A program made the translations under genes and the position numbers. This document shows, one piece after another, positions 19,504 to 31,899 of a stretch of DNA of 64,000 bases. The first letter of the stretch is position 1. The number at the start of each line of letters is the position of its first letter. The notes under the pieces are model-generated. The model saw only the letters and a program-made list of their open reading frames with translations. It made no database searches and was not told the DNA's origin. This stretch comes from Hemileia vastatrix (lineage: Eukaryota > Basidiomycota > Pucciniomycetes > Pucciniales > Zaghouaniaceae), in the NCBI GenBank assembly GCA_030280995.1, contig JASXTE010000001.1:348501-412500 (forward strand), read 5' to 3'.

Positions 19504-20450
19504 ATGAACACCAGAAGAGCTAATCCTAACACTGAAAATACTGCCAACGTCATGGACACAATTCGACAGTTCATGCGCCCTCAGCCCCCTGCTGCTCCAA
19601 CAACAATGCCCATAACTAGACTGATGGGTGGGACAAGATGCACCTGCTGCATCAAAAATGGCATAACTCCTTGTCATTTCTCAAAAGCCCGCTGTGGCAA
19701 TAATTTCTTCACTGTAAGTTATCTTCACTTTCCTTCCTTGTTGTTACTAACCTTTCATTTCTTTTCCCCTTTTTTTTTTTTTTAGTCATGTGATTACTGC
19801 AAGAAACGCAAAAAGAAGTGTATTTACGATGGGCCACCCACCGTTGCACGCCTGGACTCTAACACTTCAACCACTAATATGATGAGTCAAATGACCATCA
19901 GGCACCTGGCGCCTGCTTCTGTTACCCCACCTGGCAACAAACGGGCCAAGGTTGGTTACTGCAAATCTACACCCAGTAGTGTCGCTTCTGTCCCAAGATC
20001 TCTCTTTTCAGAGGAGACTACCGTAAGTCTTCCTTTTCTAATGCTAAAATTCTCTCTTTTTTTTCTTTTTTTTTTTTTTAGAATGAGCCAGGAACACCTT
20101 ACGCTGAAAGGCCTTCGCCTCCTAACATTCCTCTATTCCTTCAAGCCTTGGAAGAAGATCCTGTCTGGGATACCGAGTCTATTCCGGAGTGTACTCCTCG
20201 AATACCCATCTCTTACTGGACAACTATGCAGCCGGTCTTTGATACCATCATCCCAGACGAATGGCCCATTGAAACATTTCCGGACGTCGATGATGAAGAG
20301 CCCGCCATGGCTCAAAACAGGGAATTTGCAGAGAAAATTGCCTGCGCTCCATACAATGCAACCATGCGTTGTATGAACAACATGTTAACTGCTGTCGAAG
20401 AATTCCTTGAGCCGGTCCTGGTTTATACTCGCGCTGAGTATAACAAATGA
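19504..20450 (+). CDS. Antisense zinc-cluster protein 1 of element B (three exons, intact)
   Basis: Exons 19504-19713, 19786-20022 and 20082-20450 give 271 residues. Intron 1 (72 nt) has GTAAGT, a TTACTAAC branch site and a T-tract before TAG; intron 2 (59 nt) has GTAAGT and T-tract-AG. The phase is conserved across both joins. Residues 46-82 form a Zn2Cys6-like cluster: C46-x2-C49-x7-C57, a 14-residue linker, then C72-x2-C75-x6-C82 with the basic loop CDYCKKRKKKC. The cluster is split by intron 1. The C-terminal half is Pro-rich then acidic (QALEEDPVWD, DEWPIETFPDVDDEEP). Zn2Cys6 proteins are fungal DNA-binding regulators; a nuclear role is inferred. It lies antisense to the dead pol of B. 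A pyrimidine-rich tract precedes the ATG. Confidence 0.8.
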
Positions 20451-20984
20451 AAACAGCTAATAACCACCTTGCAACAAAACATGCAAGAGGCTGTTAACAA
20501 CTGGGCTTTCTGCATTCCAATCTTTGACGACGCAGAATACTAAAAATCTTCCTTGTATATATTCCCTGTAAATTGTATATTACCTTGTAAAAAAAAAAAA
20601 CTGTAATATTTTTTATTTATTTTCCCTTAATTTTCTTGTGAGAATTCTACAACTGCAAGATGAGTTGCCTTCAAAAAAAAATCCTTTTTCTAAGCAGCAC
20701 ACCCTTGTACTAAGTGCTTATGAATGATGAAACAACAAAAAATAGCAACTTGAGATTGTTGCTACTTTCTATAGCAGAAAAAACTTCCCCTGCATTGTAT
20801 ATGCATGTTCTCTCTTGTAATCTTCAGATCTTCGCAAAATATGACTTTCCCTTGACTGCGACAGATTTGCCTTTCTTTGGGTAATTCATTATGAAATTTT
20901 TTTTCACTATCTTCTTATAAACCATCCAGCGCTCAAGTCAGACATGGCACAACTGATGACTCCTCTATGATGCCATTGTTATCT
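20451..20984. other. Spacer between the two antisense genes of B
   Basis: AT-rich. Likely contains the 3' end of gene 1 (A-rich and TTTTTATTTATTTT tracts near 20590-20630) and the promoter of gene 2. No other gene seen. Confidence 0.5.
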
Positions 20985-20992
20985 TATAAATA
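20985..20992 (+). promoter_or_regulatory. TATA box of antisense gene 2 of B
   Basis: TATAAATA lies 39 nt before the ATG at 21031, on the gene strand. It suggests gene 2 has its own promoter inside the retrotransposon. Confidence 0.5.
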
Positions 20993-21030
20993 GCCTTTTT
21001 CATAACCTAGATCACTTTCATCCAAATATT

Positions 21031-21827
21031 ATGACTCAATATTGTACGGTTCCCAAAGATCAAGCGTGCTTGTTTTGCAAACACCGCAACTTTCATTGTA
21101 CATTTTCTAAACCTTGGGGGTATGCCTCCTTTAGACCTGCCTGTGACAATTGCTTCAGATACCACAAAACTTGCAATATCTCTTTTAACCAGAATACTCC
21201 TCAGCCTACTGGTTATATTTGCTTTCCACCTAGATCTACTAGTAGCGCTCCCATAATTACAACAACTAGTCCCACTATTTCTACTAATAATAATGTTCCT
21301 TATGAATCACCATCGCTTCCTAGTTTTCCCAGGCGTGAAATATCTATTCAGCCTAGTGCTACACCTTCTTCCACTCCGAGCTCTAATGGTTCTATGCGCT
21401 CAGGCTCCATTGCAGCTTCTCCTGACGCAGTTACCATTACTTTTACATCAGCAAACCCACAAAACTTATTAGCAAGTAAGTATCCTTTATTATACTTACA
21501 CTCTCCTTTCCCACTGACTCCTTGTCAGGCTTCAATGAATCCATCTTTCTGGGATGGGTTCATATTCCTTTACCCTTTGTCCATTCCATGAAAATGTTTT
21601 CCAGACTTCGTCTTATATATGACGCTATGTCTCTATCCTATTCTAACACACCAGCTTTTTCTGACGCTGAACTTGAAGCTTGCTATACCCATATAGAAAT
21701 GATAGATCAACTAATGAACAAAATCAGCTCATCAACTATTCTTGAATTCCCAACCGATCCCTGTTGCTTTGTCATGCCTGAAGACTGGAAAGGATATCCG
21801 ATTAGCTTTCACCCTGATAACAAATAG
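21031..21827 (+). CDS. Antisense zinc-cluster protein 2 of element B (two exons, intact)
   Basis: Exons 21031-21475 and 21529-21827 give 247 residues; the 53-nt intron has GTAAGT, a CACTGAC branch region and GTCAG, and splicing keeps the frame. Residues 13-48 are a full Zn2Cys6 pattern: C13-x2-C16-x6-C23, 14 residues, C38-x2-C41-x6-C48. A Ser/Thr/Pro-rich linker follows, then a C-terminal helical region (MFSRLRLIYDAMSLSY, DAELEACYTHIEMIDQLMNK). The start PKDQAC and the cluster align with gene 2 of family C (54417: PKDYAC), so the two are relatives at the same position and orientation. A DNA-binding role is inferred; the target is unknown. Confidence 0.8.
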
Positions 21828-22460
21828 CCCACTAGCGCTTCTCCTTATGAGCCTCCTCTGTCCATTCTCCTTGTACATAGTCTTCATATATTTTTCATGC
21901 TATGCCTTCAAATAATCTTTTTAGACATGGCACTATTTTATTACACCTGTCTTCCATACTATAGAGCGCCTAACTTTGCTCCCTCTACTTTCTTTAAAAA
22001 ACTGTAAACCCTAAAAAAAAATCATAAAACTTTACCGCCTTTACTGAAATACAGCAATATACCATTTAAAATAGAATTGAACTGTAGAGCGCCCCATCTA
22101 TAAATCTCTATTCCACTCCTGGTTAGTTAAACCATTAGCTAAATTCCCAGCGTCTTTTGCGTTTACATGGAACACATCTCCTTTAATCCAATTACCTATT
22201 TGGTCATGTCCCCTCTAACAATGAAAAAATATATATAAGATTTCATTTTCCTTTACTCCCTCATCTAAGCGCTTATGCCAGTTGCCTTTTCAGCCATAGT
22301 CTGCCTGACTTCCAGCTAGCACCCTCTATCCGTCACAACTGTGTCAAAGCCTCCTGTGAGTCCTTATAGAAAAACAAAACTTTAACATATCTTGTTAGTT
22401 TAACCTCTTCCCGGAGGTAACATAAAAAACATAAAAAATCATTGATAGTTTAACATCTTT
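21828..22460. other. Spacer between antisense gene 2 and the pol stop of B
   Basis: AT-rich, no gene seen. At the pol end are two AGTTTAA stem-loop motifs: a good CCTC-TTCCCG-GAGG at 22396, and a decayed one at 22446 directly after the pol stop. Confidence 0.5.
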
Positions 22461-25400
22461 TTAAAGGTATTTTTCTGGTAGTTTTTCATCATTCAGGAGG
22501 TTATCTTGTATCACTGGAACACCCCTTGGGTAGAATATTTTGATCTGATCTCCAGCCACACGTTGCTTCCACTCAGTACCATCCAATTCCTCCAGTAAAC
22601 AAGACGCTCCAGTTATCTTCTTTCTTATCTTATATGGACCATTCCATCTGTCAGAAAACATCTTACCCAATTAGCTTTCTAAACTTCTATTATAAACCAA
22701 AAACGAATCTCCCGGGTTCAATGGCTTTCTTATCCTATGCGTTAAGCGCTCATCTCAATATTTAACTGACTTGTCCTGGATCTGCATCATTCTTTCATAC
22801 ACCTTCTCCACAAACTCGTCTTTCCTTTCAAGCTGCGCTACCCTCACTAGAATTAAATCATCAGTTGAGCGCACTTGATCCCAGTCACATCCTAGAAAAG
22901 ATCCAGCCTGCAGATCAATAGGTAATACCTCCCTTTGACCATAAATCAGTACATACGTTGAAAAACCTGTTTTTCTTTTAACTGAAATCCTGTCCACAAA
23001 CAAAACTAATGGCAAGTAGTTCTTCCACTTCGCCCCATTATTTCCACATAGTTTAACTAGCGCATCCTTAATAACTTGATCATCTCTTTCTACCATTCCC
23101 TCTGATTCAGGATAATATGGTGTTGCAACTTGTAACTTTGCGCCAATACCTTTTACTACCTCTTAAAATTCTCCAGCAAATTCAGTGCCACCATCTACAG
23201 TTACCATCTTCATTACTCCATACCTGTAAATCCGTTCTTTCTTCAAAAATTCAGCTACATTACTTGCCTTGAAATTTACCAATGGTGCTGCTTCAACCCA
23301 TCCTGATAGATCATCCCTGGCTACTACCAAGTATTTAAAGCGTCCTTCTTTTATATGAACTGCATCTAAACTGACCCTACCAGAAACAGTATCTTCGACC
23401 GTCGCTCTACCTTTCTCTTTTGGCTTTCTGTAACTCCTGCGCTGATATTCAGGACAAGTTTTAACCCAATCTCTTACTTCATTTTTCATATTGGGCCACC
23501 AGAATGTTTCCCTAACTCTGCGATATGTCTCATCTTGACCTCTATGTCCTAAATTCTCATGTAACTTCCTGAGTATCTTCTCCTTCCTTTCCCTAGTTTG
23601 AAAAAGTAACTGAAGAGACAAAGTTCTATTCTTCCATAACTTCCAATTTTTAATAAAATAACCTTTAGCGCGCTTCTCAATATTACGCCAAACCTTTTTA
23701 TTGCAATAATTTGGTTGACTATTACCTTCCATAAATAACCTTAACAACTCTACTCCCTCATCAATAGATGTGCCGTCTTCAGAATACTCCCCTTCTTTGA
23801 GATGAGTACTACTGTCTTGACTTCCCCTTGAATCATCTTCATCATCTGACTCTTCCACTACCTCGCCTTGCGCACTCCTTGTAGCTACTTTAGCTTCAGT
23901 GTCCCCTAAATCCAGTTGCAGACTACCCTTGCTACAAACATCCTTTGCATTGTCAATATCTAGTTTTATGTCTTTACGGACATTCCACGTTACTAGTTTA
24001 TTGTCATCACAGACAATACTGCCTGATAGTTTATTATCATTGCAGACGATACGGTCTACTAGTTTACTGTCAAATCTTTCATAACAATTATCTATCCCAT
24101 TTACCCATTTCTTATCTTCTTCAAATTCTTCCACTTCTGAGTCTTCTTCACAAAACGGTCTTCTGACAATGAATCCGGCATAAAGAACAATTTTCCCGGT
24201 TAATGGACTAAATCGAAATAAAACAAATTAATCTACGCTACCCACCTCGTCATGGGCGCATCTGGTAAACTTGGCCTACTAATCATTTGCACCAACGATA
24301 GCCCATCAACATGCAGCTCAAAATGCTGCCCCCAAAGCATCCATTGTGGCTTCTTAAGAATTTTTGCTACTCCACATAACTCCAGCTTGGACTGAGAGTA
24401 CCTGGACTCCACTTTGGAAAAAGTCTTAGACTCATAACGGACAGGTTTATCATTACCTTCCTCATCCTCCTGCATCAAAACTGCTCCCACTGCAGACACA
24501 CTAGAATCTACCGCTAGAGTAATTTTCCCAGCGCCTGGTCCATACTCCAATTTTTTCAAAAGAATATCTTTCCCTACAATCCTTTTCAATAACTCAAATG
24601 ACTCCTTGCATTCCTTGGTCCAATCCCATACAACATCTTTTCTTGTTAAGAGCCATAAAGGTGAAGACAACAAAGCAAAATCTCAAATAAACATTCTTAC
24701 ATATGTACAGATTCCTAAAAACCCTCTAACTTCCTCAGTATTTCTTGGTCTCGGCCACGTAAGCACCTTATTCCTCTGTTGTTCAGCAATGATTCTCCCT
24801 TCCTTGCATACCACATGTCCCACTATCTCTAGTGCTGGAGCACAACAAGCAAATTTGGACCCAGAAATCATTAATCCTGCCTCCTCTATCCTAAATAGCA
24901 CCCTTTCCAAAGTAATCACATATTCCCAAAAAAACCTTCTAATATACAGATTCTCTTCTAACACTTCCCCATCATAATCACTGGCTGGTCCTTTTATATA
25001 GCCATCATCGATGAAAATTACCACATGTTCTGGAATTTCATCCTGCAATATCCACATCATCTGTGCTTGATATACCACCACAGAATTTGTTGCGCCTTGC
25101 GGTAACCTTGTCAACCTGAAGCGCCCCAGTGGTGTTTCAAAGGTTGTCATGGGTCTGGATGATTCGTCCAATTTGCGCTCATTGTATCCTCCCATAATAT
25201 CACCTAATCCATAACATGCACATCCTGCAAAAGAATCCACAAACTCCTCTGGCATTGGTGGCATCCCTGCATCCTTTACTGTAACCTTGTTCATCTCCCT
25301 AAGATCATGAACAACCCTTAATTTACCATTATGTTTAACAACACAAAACACTGGACTTGAATAACTAGACATAGACTGTTCATACAAGCCAGACTTTAAC

Positions 25401-26260
25401 CTTCCCCAAATTAATTCCGTATACTCTTCTCTTATAGCTGCTGGTATTGGAAAAGCCTTCTTCTGCCACAGAACATGAGATATAACTGGAACAATATAAG
25501 GTTTACCATAAGAGTGTTTCAACAAACCTCTTTCCTTTTCTGAAAACGCAATAAAATTTTCTCTAAGAGCCATAACATGCAACAACAACTCCTTTTCTTC
25601 CTACAATAACCAATCCTCTGGTCCAAAATTTACCATCTGAAGCCTTTCCATTGTAATCTTACTAGTAGGCGCAAAATCAGGCGGAAACCTTTTTAAAGGG
25701 GTATCATAAGGATTCCTAGACAGCGCCGGCCTCTGCAAAGGAGCATTCAAATCAGGCATCGCTACATTCACTGGTTTAAACTTAACAGCTACTGGTTTAT
25801 ACTTTGATGCAAAACAGCTCTTGCTGCTTCATTCATTAATTAAAATAAAACCCTTTCTAATATAACTACGGGTTGCACCTAAATCCTGTTTTAGTCTTTT
25901 CTTTTTCATATAAGTATAAAAATACCCATAATCAAAGAAATTAAAAAGCTTAGGTATAATACATTCTACAGTAGTATTCTCAAGACACCTATGAAGTACC
26001 TCTTTACGTATCCCTTCTTGTTGGCATGACTGGTCACTATCTGGGTTCCTCTCATCCTGGGAGATAATAACACCTAAAATGCCAGTCCCTAATGAAAATG
26101 TTGGCTCCTTCCTGGCGGTCGCCCTATCTAGTCATCTGAGACTTCCTCATAAAATTCTCTTTCTTTCTCTAACCGCGCAGCACCAGAGTACTTAGTTTCC
26201 CAGCCACCATCCTTGGGCACTACTAAGACTACTGTTACTGGAACACCATCATCATCCATA
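22461..26260 (-). pseudogene. pol: Degraded pol of element B
   Basis: The order and motifs match A2 pol. Reverse transcriptase lies at 25588-24683 (GLGDIMGGYNE, VIFIDDGYIKG), RNase H at 24673-24233 (LAVDSS, ELCG, HVDGLS), an acidic spacer and HHCC finger with DDE integrase at 24134-22755 (SLDAVHI, VTVDGGTEF, EGMVERD), and the GPYKI module at about 22640. In-frame stops occur after CTYVRMFI, after MTRWVA, after TEFAGEF, after DKSVKY (TGA where A2 has Trp) and after NRSLES. The stretch 25589-26260 is the decayed N-terminal part. Mostly point changes rather than frameshifts. Confidence 0.9.
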
Positions 26261-26264
26261 ATCC

Positions 26265-28349
26265 TTATTCCAATAGTCTTATCAAACAATAATCTATAGT
26301 TGTAGAATAATCCATTAAAAATGGTGTGCCTAAAACTGGTTTAACTACACCCATTGGAACATAAAAATGTATATCCCTCGTTGCTCCCGCAACTCTAGTG
26401 GGTACATACTCTGCTACACCTATAACAGGTAACCTACCTCCACCAATTCCTGCAACAGTACCCTCACCATCTTTAACAGGAAGACCTAACTCCACTGCAT
26501 CATCCACTGACACCACGTTGATTTGTGAGCCTGTATCCACTAACGCTTCAATTTTCTTACCATTTACAGTAATTGTTAAATACCCTAAGGGTCCTGCATA
26601 ATGTGGCCCCCTAGGTATTCCAACAACAGGCTGAAATGACTGCTGTTCAACATCAAACTCAGTGACATTAGCAATCCTTTGCTTCCTAAACTTATCCACA
26701 ATTCCATTCACTACATCTGGCGCTACTGCTGTCAGCATCCCCAATGGAACGGAAACTGTAGTTCTCAAACATTGCACAACTAAATCCTCAGCTGCTTTAC
26801 GAAAATCAGAGTGAACCGGGAACTGCATTCTCAATTTAGTTTGAGTTGCCTTCGCACAAGCTTTCGCTCTTCCAGGTAGGTTCTTTGGAGTATTGTGCCT
26901 TGCTCCTGGCATTTGTTCAGCAGGTACCACTCTTTGCTGTACTACCTCTGACTCCTCCAACATTGCCGTTTGATCTTCTATCTGGTGATTCACACTATAA
27001 CCTCCTGGTTCCATACCATCCATTTCAACATCCTTGATTGGCGCAGGTGTATTTTCTCTTGTAGTATACCCTACTTCCTCCATATCCTCTGGATTTGCAT
27101 ACCTAGCACTAGTCCTTCTTGGCCTAGTAACTGTAGGTGGGGCAATTTTCTTGTGCTTTGCTGCAAACATCTCCAAACACACTGCTGTAAGTGGTTCTGC
27201 AACTGCTCCCTCTTTTACTTCAAAATCCAGCACTGCGCAAGTAACTGCAAAATTGACTGACTTGGCATCCTTGCCTTTCTCTTTAATTTCAGGCTCTTTG
27301 CCCTTGTTTTACCTGCCTTCCATAGACTTTCTATTAATATGATCGATAACCATGGCTTGCATCCCTCAATCCTTGTCTTTAACAAGCTTAGTGCCGTCTT
27401 CCAACATAAGTGTAGTCCCGTCCTTGTAAACTACCTTTTCCTCTTTATCCCTTTGAAGCGCATTACACCTCATCCTAGTATGCTCCTCTTTATTAAAATA
27501 ATAGCACATCATAGCAGAAAAATGCAAAGGTTGAGGAGAACTATTGGGCCTAAACAACTCTTTAGCCTTTCCCGCTTCAATTATCTTTTTCTCCAACTCA
27601 TCAATCCTTGCCATAACTGCATCTGGCTCCTTAGTAAAAACTTTAACTTTATGAGACGACATCTGAGGAGGCGATTGTACGCCAGACGCATCTTCATTCA
27701 TCTCCTCATTATCCAAAGCAACCCTAGCTACACGACGCTCAACTCGACGCAAATTCATTTCAGCTTCCACTTCCATTTCTAATTCTTCTAATCCAGGGTA
27801 CTTATAATTTCCGTCCGTTTTTCTAACCAGCTTTCCTTTGTTATCCAAGCACCTTTTTGCCCAGTCTTCAACTTCTGGCACTAACGCTTCACAAAAAGAA
27901 GTTAAAGACCCATTAGCATCACTAAAATCGTCATTACTAACTAAATATTCCACTATTTGGTCAAAGTCTTCCCTAAAACTTTTAAATTCCTTAGGGTCTC
28001 GAATACCTCCTTTAGCTTTGACCCTTTTTACCAAAATATCCAGGTCCTTCATGGTATACCTAGTTTCCTCGGTAACCTTTGGCCATCTCTTGAGCATCTG
28101 TTCTTTTAGCGCTGGTCAATCTCGCTCTTCATTCCCTTTTAGATCCTCTAAATCGTCTTTGCACTCATTATTTACAAAGAATAGTACTTGATACACCATA
28201 TTGTATTCAGTTGCTCCATGAACTTCAGCTGCCTGTTTAAACCTGCATAAAAACTTCTTGGTATTAATGCCCGCAAAAAGAAAGCTTTCATCTTTACACC
28301 TAATGATTGTAGTTAATGTCTTTGGCAACGATGCCAAAGAATTGGGCAA
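26265..28349 (-). pseudogene. gag: Degraded gag-protease of element B
   Basis: Gag lies at 28349-27366 and is broken by a TGA at the position of a conserved Trp in A2 gag, then by a TGA and a TAA near 27365-27310. A knuckle-like sequence, CYYFNKEEHTRMRC, has lost its second Cys (Phe). The protease lies at about 26600-26265 with ALVDTGSQINVVS (catalytic DTG kept), a GIGG loop and GTPFLMDY. Retroviral-type aspartic proteases cut the polyprotein. Family A lacks this segment. Confidence 0.85.
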
Positions 28350-28619
28350 TTTAACCCTCTCCTAACATTCCCTAGATGTAGTCGCAGTAGGATCCATTCC
28401 CAAAATATAAAATCGAAACAGAGATCACAAAAACACACACTTGGTAATTAAACCTGACTATATTCACGATACATCCCTACGCTATCCTCTGATAAAGGCT
28501 ATTGATCCACTCGTAGTAGACCCTACAACTCTTCCGCTGAAGCACCAGCTTGATTATGTCCTCTTGAATAAACCCTAAAAACCAAACAATCTAATCAAAA
28601 AACACTAGTTACAATTATG
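28350..28619 (-). other. Leader of element B
   Basis: Untranslated sequence between gag and the primer-binding site. No gene or clear hairpin pair seen. Confidence 0.5.
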
Positions 28620-28636
28620 CCACTGTTGGGTCACCA
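28620..28636 (-). other. Primer-binding site of element B
   Basis: CCACTGTTGGGTCACCA on the + strand, ending in CCA and lying four nucleotides from the LTR. It differs from the site of A and C, so either another tRNA is used or the site has drifted. Confidence 0.65.
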
Positions 28637-28640
28637 ATTA

Positions 28641-29312
28641 TAGGCTGTTCTAAAGTACAAAGCAGTAGAGACAATGCTAGATGGGTTGGTTTTCATCTTC
28701 AATTTCTAAAAAGAAGCGCCTGCCACTCTTATTTTTAAAGACAGCGCAATAATGTGTAACACTAATATTTGATTAGAAAATTTATAAGTTGAGAGATGAG
28801 TTTTAGAGATCAGGAAAAACAAGTATTAATATCTGGATATTCCTATTCTTAATAAGTGCTAATATCCACAGCTACTCCCTTTTGAAGCACTCTCTTCTAA
28901 TATGCCTTATTATAGCAATAAAATAACTCTAATAATAGTAAATCCTACTAAATCTATATATTCCCTCTATGTTGCGCTCTTTCACTTATGCTATATGAAA
29001 TACACACACAGAGGCACAAATGATAAAAGACTCAGAAATATCTCTTATTTACTATGCTATATCTCTCTATATATTCTACTTACTAAAAGACTCCCTATCT
29101 TTATCAAATAGTCCTCCTTTTTATATTTTTCCAGTACTCAAGACACAGTTCCCTAGTGGATCTCCAGCGCTGGCTCTAGAGCCACATTAGTAAAATAATA
29201 ACAAATCTATTAGTAAGCTACGTACACTTCTTGTAACAACTACAGCGCCTAAAACATACCCTATGATTACTAACACTAGTATTAACTTGTTTCACTCACA
29301 CTCCACATACGT
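28641..29312 (-). repeat. Right (5') LTR of element B, first part
   Basis: Starts TAGGCTGTTC (TG mutated to TA, by analogy with the 4-nt spacing in A and C). Contains the empty site for A2 at about 28854-28864. Interrupted by the solo A LTR at 29313. Confidence 0.8.
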
Positions 29313-30434
29313 TGTGGTAGCCTAAAGTTTAGTATGGCACCTAAGTACGTAAATGGAGTTATTACGGCGTGCAAGATTGGTGTTATTATTTTTTATAAAA
29401 GGGTTTTATTTAATTTATTTGAGTTTTAAATATGAAGAAATTGGTCAAGAGCAAATGCCTACGCGAAAACAATTTATTTTATGGAGAAAACTTATTTTTA
29501 CAGTCTGAAGAATTTTTAAGTATCAAGTAGAGTCACTCAAGAACCTTTGGAAATTTTCCTAGAATTTTTACTATTTTTCTTATATTTTTAAATGAATTTT
29601 AAAGTTTTATAGAAATATTTACGTTTTTAGAAATTACTTAACTTTGATAAATTTTCACGGGGTGATTAGAGCTGCGCAGACTACGGAAATTTATTTGTAA
29701 TGCAAAGGGGAAGTGGCTCTATTATGTGTAATTTTTCTAAATTTTTTATTATAGTTTTAAAGGTTCTAATTGAGTCCTCTTGGACTCTGCTTGGACTCTG
29801 TTTGGACTCCGTACGGACTCCGCTTTGACTCCGTACGGGCTCCGGATTGACTCTGGCTGAGCTCTGGAGGGGAAACTTAGGCACGTGACTAGGTATACTT
29901 AAGAGTCTCTCAGACTTGAAATTGAGAGGGGGGATAGATCATACAGCTTAATCTTTAACCACCACTGTCTCATTTTTTATTACTCAACAAATTAAATAAA
30001 TTGTAATACCCTTATAACTTCATATTTTATATATAACATTCTAGAAAACTACTCAAAAATTTAAAATCACACTTCAATCAGGATATCTTTAGAAAGGTCT
30101 TCATCACTGGGACTTGATTATTTCTGTCTCATAAAAATTCAAATTATTATAAAAACATAAAAGTCAATCTTTTCAGATCTTTCACTGGTACACCTTAATT
30201 GTTGTAATCAGTATTTCTTTCTCAACAGCCACTTTTATTTAAATCTCAATAAGCGTTAAATATTTTAGAGTTTCATTATTTTTTTATCAATCAGATCCAA
30301 GTAGACTGGTTAGCTTAGTGATTTAGAATTCCTATTTTGTTGTTTTTATTGGAAGGACGAGGTTTTCAGCTAAATCCACACATCTCCTCCGGATTCTGCT
30401 TACAGCAAGGCGACTGTAAGAGTTTACCTTACCA
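29313..30434 (+). repeat. Solo LTR of family A
   Basis: 1122 bp from TGTGGTAG to CCTTACCA, opposite in orientation to A2. It sits in the right LTR of B; the left B LTR (about 18820-18835) is uninterrupted at this point. Flanks TACGT and TAATG(T) are a decayed duplication. A TATAAAA box lies at 29394. It carries the longest GGACTC/GGAGTC array (about 29775-29860). It was formed by recombination between LTRs of a full element. Confidence 0.92.
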
Positions 30435-30979
30435 TAATGTGTTTTTGACTATACCTTTGTTATGTTTCAGCGCTACTTTCAGCTTTGACCCATTCTAATG
30501 CTGATCCTAGTTGCCTTGACTCTTGGGTAGTTTTGTGATTGAGTCCTCACTCTCTTTTCTTTAATACTAAGTTCATAGTTCTGACAATTCACTTAACTAG
30601 TTAGCCTCCCTTATTACCTGTTTCAGTAAGTTACCCAACTAGCCACAGTACAGTATACTATACACTTGAGTTGTCCTTAAGCTGTAACTCTTTACTTAAT
30701 GCGTAACAAATCATTATTGGAAAGTCAAAATCCATATTGTTTAGCGCTTTACAGTCCTAAATCAATAACACACAATTCCCCATTGTGTGGCACATCTTGC
30801 TGCAAAATCCAAGCACACAGACCCTCAATCCTTTTCTGCGCTTCCATTTCTTTGTTCTTTGAAACACACAAATACATATTATATTTTAGCACTACCTACT
30901 GCGCTAACTTCCTTTGTTCTTCCTGGACTAGGCGCGCTGATTGGTCTAAAATTATGCTACCTGCCAGGCGCGTACCACA
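30435..30979 (-). repeat. Right (5') LTR of element B, second part
   Basis: Matches 18830-19370 and ends in GTACCACA. Immediately beyond it the sequence is an LTR of family C in + orientation, so B is inserted in that LTR. Confidence 0.88.
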
Positions 30980-31580
30980 CCTCCTGACTCTGTTTTAGAA
31001 GGTTGGGGAGTGCTTCTGGAGGGTTTTTATTCAATTTGTCTGGTACAGGCACCAAATTCATTGGTGTGCATGGGCTCTTAGATAGTGGTCTGTGTGTGCA
31101 TAGTGAATAAGACAGTTTGGGGAAACTTTAATTATCATACAACCATCCAGAGGTGATATCCTTGTTCCTCACTCAGTTTTCACTGTTTTTTGGCCACAAT
31201 TGGCTGTGTTTTTTGTAAGGTTAGTTCTTTATTTAACTCAACTTTAGCAACAGGTTCTCTAGTATAGTCTTGCAAGCTATATCAATCATTATTTCTGTCT
31301 ATGGTGTAGATTTGCAGCCTACATCAAGTATCTTTTCTTTCTCTGGTGTGGACATTGGTCTACATTTCAGTTCATTGGTCTGGTAGTCTGTCTGGGGACT
31401 ACTTTATTGGCTCATCAAGCAGTCAAGTGTGTTGAAAAAGGGGCTTTAGAAAACAGGAACAAACTTACTTTAGCAAGTAAATTTCACTCTATTTTTCCAA
31501 AGGGAAAGGGGATTTTCCCTCTGGTTTTTCTCCAACTCCCTTGGTCAAGGCCTATAGCAAGTACTATAGGATTGTCTACA
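30980..31580 (+). repeat. Partial 5' LTR of the + orientation C remnant
   Basis: Reverse complement of 42057-42650. Ends in ATTGTCTACA, which fixes the CA terminus of family C. Confidence 0.85.
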
Positions 31581-31699
31581 GCAGGAGTCTCTGAATTTAG
31601 TTTAGGCAAGTGTGGGGGTAACTGATGAGCTGGCTTCCCTGTATAAAAGTTATCCCAGAATTTTAGTTTATTTTCTTTGGTCTTTAATGATTTTATCTC

Positions 31700-31850
31700 T
31701 GGTTCTGTCTTTATGATTTAGGGTTTGAGTCCCTCAAGACTAGAAACTGAGGGTTTTGAGTCCCTCAAGACTATAAAATGAGGGCTGTTAGTCCCCCAAG
31801 ACTTAAAAATGAAGATGAGTCACCCAAGACTTTAAAGTGAGGATTTATTT
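31700..31850. repeat. Stem-loop motifs of the C remnant
   Basis: Four copies of AGTC-CCTCAA-GACT type, in reverse orientation to those at 43900-44300, in an array of roughly 30-40 nt period. Confidence 0.75.
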
Positions 31851-31899
31851 TTTATTTTATTTCTAAGTCATGAATTTCAGGAAAGAATCAATTAAATTA

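Larger units (their letters stand above)
19371..28640 (-). mobile_element. Internal region of Gypsy element B
   Basis: Reading leftwards: primer-binding site, leader, gag-protease (28349-26265), pol (about 26260-22461), then the 3' region with two intact genes on the opposite strand, and the polypurine tract (19371-19385). Gag-pol carries many in-frame stops; the two antisense genes carry none. Confidence 0.9.

Noticed and set aside
26398..28191. Open frames on the + strand opposite B gag-protease
   Set aside because: Shadow frames of gag; hydrophobic-looking peptides arise from the complement of acidic codons.
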